Assembly: GCA_003224135.1 (NCBI GenBank)
Contig: QHYO01000260.1
Coordinates: 1 to 10,511, forward strand
Direction: 5' to 3'
DNA: 10,511 bases
From: Acidobacteriota bacterium
GTDB lineage: Bacteria > Acidobacteriota > Terriglobia > Acidiferrales > UBA7541
Shown here piece by piece: positions 6,214 to 10,511 of the stretch (position 1 is its first letter; each line of letters opens with the position of its first letter). The position numbers were made by a program, and so were the translations under genes. Under the pieces are notes generated by a model. The model did not search any database. It was not told the DNA's origin and saw only the letters and a program-made list of their open reading frames with translations.

Positions 6214-7497
6214 ATGGACAAATTTGTCATCACCGGCGGTAAACCTCTCCACGGCACCGTGGCGATCAGCGGCGCAAAAAATTCCGCATTGCCCGCGATG
6301 GCCGCCTCCCTGCTGACCGCCGAGCGCCTTGCCCTTCACAATGTGGCCATGGTGCGGGACATCATCACGATGGGAAAGCTTCTTGCCTACATGGGAGCGA
6401 GTGTCACCACCAGCGAATTTCCCGCGGCTGACTACAGTTTTCAAGCGCACACCATCAGCGACGCGGTCGCGCCCTACGAGCTCGTGAAAACCATGCGTGC
6501 ATCCATCCTGACGCTGGGCCCGGCATTGGCGCGAACCGGCGTCGCGCGCGTGTCGCTACCCGGTGGATGCGCGATTGGCGCGCGCCCAGTGGACTTGCAT
6601 CTGACGGCTCTGGAAAAAATGGGCGCGGAGATTGCTACGTCGCACGGCTACATTGAAGCGCGTGCCCCGAAGGGCGGCCGGCTTAAAGGCGGTCACGTCG
6701 TTTTCGAAAAAATCACCGTCACCGGGACGGAAAACATTCTGATGGCGGCAACGCTCGCGGACGGCGAAACGATCCTCGAAAACTCGGCGCGCGAGCCGGA
6801 AGTAACCGATCTGATTGTGCTGCTTCGCAAAATGGGCGCCAGGATTTCGGGCGATGAAACTTCCACGCTTCGTGTTCAAGGCGTGGCAGCGCTTCACGGC
6901 GCGGAACATTTCGTGATCCCGGATCGCATCGAGGCGGGCACGTTCCTAGTCGCGGGAGCAATCACGAATGGGGATTTAACGCTTACCAATTGCGAGCCGC
7001 GGCACCTGGGCGCCGTGATCAGTACGCTTCGCGACGCGGGTGTGTCTATCGAAGAATCGGCCGCGGGAACATTGCGCGTGCGCGGCGGCGGAAAGCTTGT
7101 TGCAGCAGATGTGACCACTGAGGAATACCCCGGCTTTGCCACTGACATGCAGGCTCAATACATGGCACTTGCCACACAGGCGGAAGGCGCATCCACCATC
7201 ACGGAGACGATTTTTGAAAACCGCTATCTTCATGCGAGCGAAATGATTCGTATGGGCGCGCATATTTCGATCGATGGCCGTCACGCTATCGTGCGAGGCC
7301 CCGCACAGCTTAGCGGAACGACCGTCCAGGCTTCCGACCTTCGCGCCAGCGCCGGCCTGGTGCTGGCTGCGCTGGTTGCCAACGGCGAAACCACCATCGA
7401 ACGCGTTTATCACATTGACCGCGGATACGAACGCATCGTGGAAAAACTCAGCGCCGTCGGGGCAAACATTGGGCGCGTCCACGCGCCCAGCTCCTAA
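6214..7497 (+). CDS. murA: UDP-N-acetylglucosamine 1-carboxyvinyltransferase
   Basis: MurA transfers enolpyruvate from PEP to UDP-GlcNAc, the committed cytoplasmic step of peptidoglycan synthesis. The protein is 427 residues against 419 in E. coli. GAKNSALP gives Lys22 and Asn23 at the same numbers as in E. coli. The PEP-site Cys is present as Cys119 in LPGGCAIGARPVDLH, so the enzyme is predicted to be fosfomycin-sensitive, unlike Cys-to-Asp variants. MRASILTLGP, GFATDMQAQ (the conserved Asp) and the C-terminal DLRASAGL with RGYERIVEKL are all intact. It follows murQ on the same strand, so recycling (MurQ output via GlcNAc-6-P) and re-entry into UDP-MurNAc synthesis would be coexpressed. The gap before it contains a GC-only palindrome (CCGCGCGCGG, 6171-6180) with no clear terminator form. 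Confidence 0.97.
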   Translation: MDKFVITGGKPLHGTVAISGAKNSALPAMAASLLTAERLALHNVAMVRDIITMGKLLAYMGASVTTSEFPAADYSFQAHTISDAVAPYELVKTMRASILTLGPALARTGVARVSLPGGCAIGARPVDLHLTALEKMGAEIATSHGYIEARAPKGGRLKGGHVVFEKITVTGTENILMAATLADGETILENSAREPEVTDLIVLLRKMGARISGDETSTLRVQGVAALHGAEHFVIPDRIEAGTFLVAGAITNGDLTLTNCEPRHLGAVISTLRDAGVSIEESAAGTLRVRGGGKLVAADVTTEEYPGFATDMQAQYMALATQAEGASTITETIFENRYLHASEMIRMGAHISIDGRHAIVRGPAQLSGTTVQASDLRASAGLVLAALVANGETTIERVYHIDRGYERIVEKLSAVGANIGRVHAPSS

Positions 7498-7502
7498 GCA
7501 TT

Positions 7503-7529
7503 TTGCCGGAAGCGGTCCTCTGCTACACT
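7503..7529 (+). promoter_or_regulatory. Possible extended -10 promoter for the CADD-family gene
   Basis: TGCTACACT at 7521-7529 reads as an extended -10 element (TG, one base, TACACT). Weak -35 candidates lie at 7501-7508 (TTTTGC with a 17-bp spacer or TTGCCG with 15). Transcription would begin near 7536, some 65 nt before the start codon. Readthrough from murA is equally possible. Confidence 0.3.
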
Positions 7530-7586
7530 TTACTTCATCATTCTTCGGCGCGGTGTGAATGAATCGTTGCCGACTAGGTCAATCGC

Positions 7587-7594
7587 GGAGGGTG
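7587..7594 (+). promoter_or_regulatory. Strong Shine-Dalgarno for the CADD-family gene
   Basis: GGAGGGTG is a near-ideal anti-16S match, with 9 nt between GGAGG and the ATG at 7601. It selects 7601 over the in-frame ATG at 7559, which would add 14 residues foreign to the family and would leave this site inside the coding region. Confidence 0.7.
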
Positions 7595-7600
7595 CTTAGC

Positions 7601-8272
7601 ATGTCCAACACACAGCTTCTGGAAAAAATCGACGCTGCCATCGCGGAAAAGAACCTTCTTAAGCATCCGTTTTACCAGGACTGGCAGGCCGGCAAACTTT
7701 CTCGGGAATCTCTTCAGCTCTACGCCGCTCAGTACTACCGCCACGTGGATGCCTTCCCGAAGCATTTGCGCGTCCTCGCGGCGCGTGCCGATGAATCGCT
7801 GAAACCTGTGGTCCTGGAAAATCTCGCCGAAGAAGAGAATCCGGCAGCTCCGCATCCGCAATTGTGGCGGGACTTTGCGGCAGCCCTCGGCGTCAGCGAA
7901 GAGGACATCACGTCGTCGCCGTCACTTCCTGGGACGCAGAACGTGGTTCACACCTTTCGCGATATTTGTGCCAATCGTTCGATTGCCGAAGCCGTAGCCG
8001 CGCTGTATGCCTACGAAGCGCAGGTTCCTGAAATTGCGACGACGAAGATGGATGGATTAAACCGGTTCTACGCAATTAACGATGCCAAGGGCACTGCGTA
8101 CTTTGCCGTCCACGAAGAAACCGACAAGGCGCACCGCGCGGCATGGCGCAATTGGCTTGGCGAAAACGCCAACGGGAACGAAGAGCAGATCCTCGCGTCC
8201 ACTCGCGACGCTCTCAACGCGCTTTGGGGAGCGCTGGACGCCGTCCACTCGGGATCCTGCGCTAAGCACTAG
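7601..8272 (+). CDS. CADD-family putative folate metabolism protein (PqqC/TenA-like fold; possible self-sacrificing p-aminobenzoate synthase)
   Basis: The 223-residue, all-helical protein resembles Chlamydia CADD (CT610), a heme-oxygenase-like dimetal protein that makes p-aminobenzoate for folate from its own tyrosine side chain. The opening HPFYQDW (22-28) carries Tyr25 at the place of the chlamydial sacrificed Tyr27. YAAQYYRHVDAFPKHL (41-56) follows. The metal-ligand pattern is complete by alignment from memory: Glu78 in EEEN, His85, Glu139 in YEAQVP, and His171, Asp175 and His178 in HEETDKAH. Lys149 in TTKMDGL matches the lysine proposed as amine donor. The start is set by the Shine-Dalgarno at 7587. 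It lies 103 bp after murA on the same strand and converges with pnp. No folate gene is nearby, and the peptidoglycan context does not explain it. PqqC-like or TenA-like enzymes are less likely given the specific matches. Confidence 0.85.
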   Translation: MSNTQLLEKIDAAIAEKNLLKHPFYQDWQAGKLSRESLQLYAAQYYRHVDAFPKHLRVLAARADESLKPVVLENLAEEENPAAPHPQLWRDFAAALGVSEEDITSSPSLPGTQNVVHTFRDICANRSIAEAVAALYAYEAQVPEIATTKMDGLNRFYAINDAKGTAYFAVHEETDKAHRAAWRNWLGENANGNEEQILASTRDALNALWGALDAVHSGSCAKH

Positions 8273-8296
8273 AACAAACCAATAAAACGAAGGCGA

Positions 8297-8327
8297 AGAG
8301 CACAGACTGCCGCCAGACCTGCGCTCT
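8297..8327 (+). other. Inverted repeat downstream of the CADD-family gene
   Basis: AGAGCACAG (8297-8305) pairs with CTGCGCTCT (8319-8327) over 9 positions with a single A/C mismatch and a 13-nt loop. A tiny AGCC/GGCT stem follows at 8329-8341. There is no T-run after either, so it is not a classical intrinsic terminator. It could mark a factor-dependent 3' end or stabilise the message. Confidence 0.3.
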
Positions 8328-8417
8328 AAGCCGTTTGGGCTCAACAAAACTGGAACTATCATCCCTCTTTTGTGGCGAAGGTTTGGACGCTTTTGCGCCG
8401 CTTCGCGAGCGTCTGAT

Positions 8418-8448
8418 AAACAAAAGCGCCCCCGGTTGCTCCGGAGGC
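8418..8448 (-). terminator. Rho-independent terminator of pnp
   Basis: On the minus strand, 30 nt past the pnp stop codon, GCCTCCGG (8448-8441) pairs over all 8 positions with CCGGGGGC (8435-8428), including one G-U wobble, around a 5-nt loop. The stem is followed by GCTTTTGTTT (8427-8418). This is a standard intrinsic terminator. Read on the plus strand the wobble becomes an A/C mismatch and the following T content is weak, so it is mainly a leftward terminator. Confidence 0.8.
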
Positions 8449-8477
8449 CTCTTGTAATTGCATTGGATGACCTGGAG

Positions 8478-10511
8478 TTATTCGGCGGCCGAAGCGCCGC
8501 CGCCGCTGCTGCTGCTTGCCGTTTCTTTCTTCTGCGCCTTTTCGCGGGCTTCCTTGATCAGCGCTTTGCGGGAAAGGCGAACCTTGTTGCCCTCGATCGA
8601 AAGCACTTTGACCAGCACCTGGTCGCCAAGTTTCAGTTCGTCGCGCACGTCACGGATCCGTTGTTCGGAAATTTCGCTGATGTGCAACAAGCCGTCGGTT
8701 CCGGGGAACAATTCGACGAACGCGCCGAATTCCGCCAGCCGCACGACTTTGCCGAGATAGGTCTTGCCGATTTCCGCGCTGGCCGTGACGTCGCGGACCA
8801 TCTGCAAAGCGGCATCGCCGCCCGAGCCGCTCGTAGCGAAGATATGAACCGTGCCGTCTTCGTGCACGTCGATCTTGACGCCAGTCGCTTCGATGATGGA
8901 TTTGATTTTCTTTCCGCCCGGACCGATCAGGTCGCGAATCTTGTCCGTAGGAATGGACAACTTGAAGAGACGCGGCGCGTACGCGGAGATGGTTGTGCGC
9001 GCTTCGCTGAGCGTCGCGTCCATAATATCCAAAATCTCCAGGCGAGCTTTTTTGGCCTGAGCCAGCGCTTCACGCATCATTGGAATGCTGATGCCGCCAA
9101 CTTTGATGTCCATTTGCAGGGCGGTGATCCCGGCGCGCGTGCCGGCAACTTTGAAGTCCATGTCGCCGTAATGATCTTCCGCGCCCGCGATGTCCGTCAT
9201 GACCGCGTATTTGCCGTTGTCCCCAACGACCAGGCCCATCGCGATACCCGCACAAGGGGATTTCAGCGGCACGCCAGCGTCCATCATGGCGAGAGAACCG
9301 CCGCAGACAGTGGCCATTGAGGATGATCCGTTCGACTCAAGAATGTCGCTGACCAGACGCATCGCATATGGGAATTCCGTTTCGGGCGGTAGCAGGCTTT
9401 GCAGCGCGCGTTCGGCCAAAGCACCGTGACCGATTTCACGGCGACCCGGCCCGCGTACTGGCTTCACTTCGCCAACGCTGAACGGCGGGAAATTGTAGTG
9501 CAGCATGAAGCGTTTGTGCTGGTCCTGAGCAAACAGCAGATCCAGCCGTTGCTGGTCTTCTTTTGTTCCCAAGGTTAGCGTCGCCAGCGCCTGAGTTTCT
9601 CCGCGCGTGAACAGTGCGGAACCATGAACTCGTGGCAGCAAGCCTACTTCGCAGGTGATCTTGCGGATCTTGTCAAACGCCCGTCCATCTGGACGGCGGC
9701 GCACATTCAAAATCTCGTCGCGGAAGATGTCTTCTTTCAGCCGGTCGAAGGCGCGCTTGGTCAGCTTCAGCTTTTCTTCGTCCTCTTCAGGAATCGCTTC
9801 CGCCACTTTAGCTTTCAGCTCGTCTACGAGGTGGTAGCTCTCTTTCTTCGGGTGCTTCTCGGTGTTCAGCGCATCCTTCAAGTCCGCACCGATGGTTTTC
9901 TTCAACGTATCGTAAATAGCCTGGTCGAATGGCCATGGCTCGACTTCCACCTTCTTCGGTTTTAGCTGCTCGTGCAGTATCTTGATCGCGGCCACGATCT
10001 TCTTCACCTGCGCGTGGCCAAATTCCAATGCTTCCACGACGGTCTCTTCGGACACTTCAAGCGCGCCGGACTCCACCATCATGATGGCGTCTTCGCTCCC
10101 CGCAATGACGATGTTCAGCAAGCTCGTCTTCTGTTCTGCCACGGTCGGGTTTGCAACAAGTTGACCGTTTACCAATCCCACGCGAACCGCTGCGATGGGA
10201 GTCGGAAATGGCAGGTCGCTGCAGTACGCCGCAGCCGCCGCTCCAGTGACCGCGATGACGTCGGGGTCATTGTCGCTGTCCGCGGACAGCACCATCGAGT
10301 TCACCTGGGTTTCATTCCGCCATGATTCGGGAAACAACGGGCGCATTGGCCGGTCAATCAAGCGCGAGGTCAATATTTCCTTTTCTGTCGGACGGCCTTC
10401 CCTCTTGAAAAATCCACCGGGAATCTTTCCGGCCGAGTACGTATTCTCGCGATAGTCCACCGTCAACGGCAAGAAGTCCTTGTCATTCGCCTTGGTCGCC
10501 ATGCACGCCGT
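8478..10511 (-). CDS. pnp: Polyribonucleotide nucleotidyltransferase (PNPase), 5' partial
   Basis: PNPase degrades RNA 3' to 5' by phosphorolysis as a trimer and works in the RNA degradosome. The frame continues past the last ATG (10502) to the window edge, and the residues TAC before it fit the family, so that Met is internal. About 40 N-terminal residues are missing, judged by matching the catalytic aspartates to E. coli Asp486 and Asp492. Numbering from the internal Met: the first RNase PH domain carries FFKREGRP (31-38) and RLIDRPMRPLFP (47-58); a helical linker covers about 155-260; the second RNase PH domain has the phosphate-site segment VRGPGRREIGHG (349-360), SSSMATVCGG, and Asp443 and Asp449 in AEDHYGDMDF. 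KH follows (about 514-572, with IGPGGKKIKSII) and then S1 (about 577-647). The tail is Ser/Gly/Ala-rich. A clear terminator lies just downstream. Its promoter and the usual upstream rpsO would be outside the window. Confidence 0.97.
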   Translation of the reverse strand, partial: TACMATKANDKDFLPLTVDYRENTYSAGKIPGGFFKREGRPTEKEILTSRLIDRPMRPLFPESWRNETQVNSMVLSADSDNDPDVIAVTGAAAAAYCSDLPFPTPIAAVRVGLVNGQLVANPTVAEQKTSLLNIVIAGSEDAIMMVESGALEVSEETVVEALEFGHAQVKKIVAAIKILHEQLKPKKVEVEPWPFDQAIYDTLKKTIGADLKDALNTEKHPKKESYHLVDELKAKVAEAIPEEDEEKLKLTKRAFDRLKEDIFRDEILNVRRRPDGRAFDKIRKITCEVGLLPRVHGSALFTRGETQALATLTLGTKEDQQRLDLLFAQDQHKRFMLHYNFPPFSVGEVKPVRGPGRREIGHGALAERALQSLLPPETEFPYAMRLVSDILESNGSSSMATVCGGSLAMMDAGVPLKSPCAGIAMGLVVGDNGKYAVMTDIAGAEDHYGDMDFKVAGTRAGITALQMDIKVGGISIPMMREALAQAKKARLEILDIMDATLSEARTTISAYAPRLFKLSIPTDKIRDLIGPGGKKIKSIIEATGVKIDVHEDGTVHIFATSGSGGDAALQMVRDVTASAEIGKTYLGKVVRLAEFGAFVELFPGTDGLLHISEISEQRIRDVRDELKLGDQVLVKVLSIEGNKVRLSRKALIKEAREKAQKKETASSSSGGGASAAE

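Noticed and set aside
6976..7482. Minus-strand open frame (168 codons) opposite murA
   Set aside because: It is antisense to the conserved C-terminal half of MurA, and its composition looks like a codon-bias artefact.
8386..8413. GACGCT/AGCGTC inverted repeat with a 16-nt loop
   Set aside because: No T-run follows on either strand and the loop is long; the real pnp terminator is next to it at 8418-8448.
8370..9320. Long plus-strand open frame (316 codons) opposite pnp
   Set aside because: It lies antisense to highly conserved PNPase sequence, gives an Arg/Phe/Ala-rich product with no recognisable domain, and crosses the pnp terminator.
1..10511. Mobile elements, CRISPR, tRNA, rRNA, or a defence island
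   Set aside because: No transposase, integrase, direct-repeat array, tRNA-like cloverleaf or toxin/nuclease gene was seen; all long frames are explained by housekeeping or recycling genes.

Overview
The window is a compact bacterial chromosomal segment with moderately high GC and tightly packed genes, and it shows no mobile element, CRISPR array, tRNA or rRNA. Protein character (PNPase tail, CADD-family protein, NagZ-serine hydrolase fusion, RapZ-C fusion kinase) suggests an environmental Gram-negative-type lineage such as Acidobacteriota. That is an impression from sequence style, not a search result. Both ends cut through genes: the first lacks its N-terminus and the last (pnp, minus strand) lacks about 40 N-terminal residues.

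Layout: (1) 1-2728 (+), a NagZ-type GH3 beta-N-acetylglucosaminidase fused to a serine beta-lactamase-like domain. (2) 2752-3501 (-), a MurU-like sugar-1-phosphate nucleotidyltransferase, and 3526-4953 (-), an AmgK-like sugar kinase carrying a C-terminal RapZ-C domain; these two probably form an operon transcribed leftward. (3) A divergent control region of about 266 bp (4954-5219). (4) 5220-6140 (+), murQ, and 6214-7497 (+), murA. (5) 7601-8272 (+), a CADD-family diiron/Fe-Mn-type protein linked to p-aminobenzoate formation. (6) 8478-10511 (-), pnp, ending in a clear intrinsic terminator.

The first five genes read as one peptidoglycan recycling and precursor locus. The fusion hydrolase would cut GlcNAc from muropeptides and, if the second domain is AmiE-like, strip the peptide from MurNAc. 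AmgK/MurU would return free MurNAc to UDP-MurNAc, MurQ would convert MurNAc-6-phosphate to GlcNAc-6-phosphate, and MurA starts de novo UDP-MurNAc synthesis. The unusual points are the side-by-side presence of both MurNAc salvage routes, the kinase fused to the amino-sugar-sensing half of RapZ, and the one-polypeptide NagZ plus amidase-like arrangement. The CADD gene and pnp look like unrelated neighbours.
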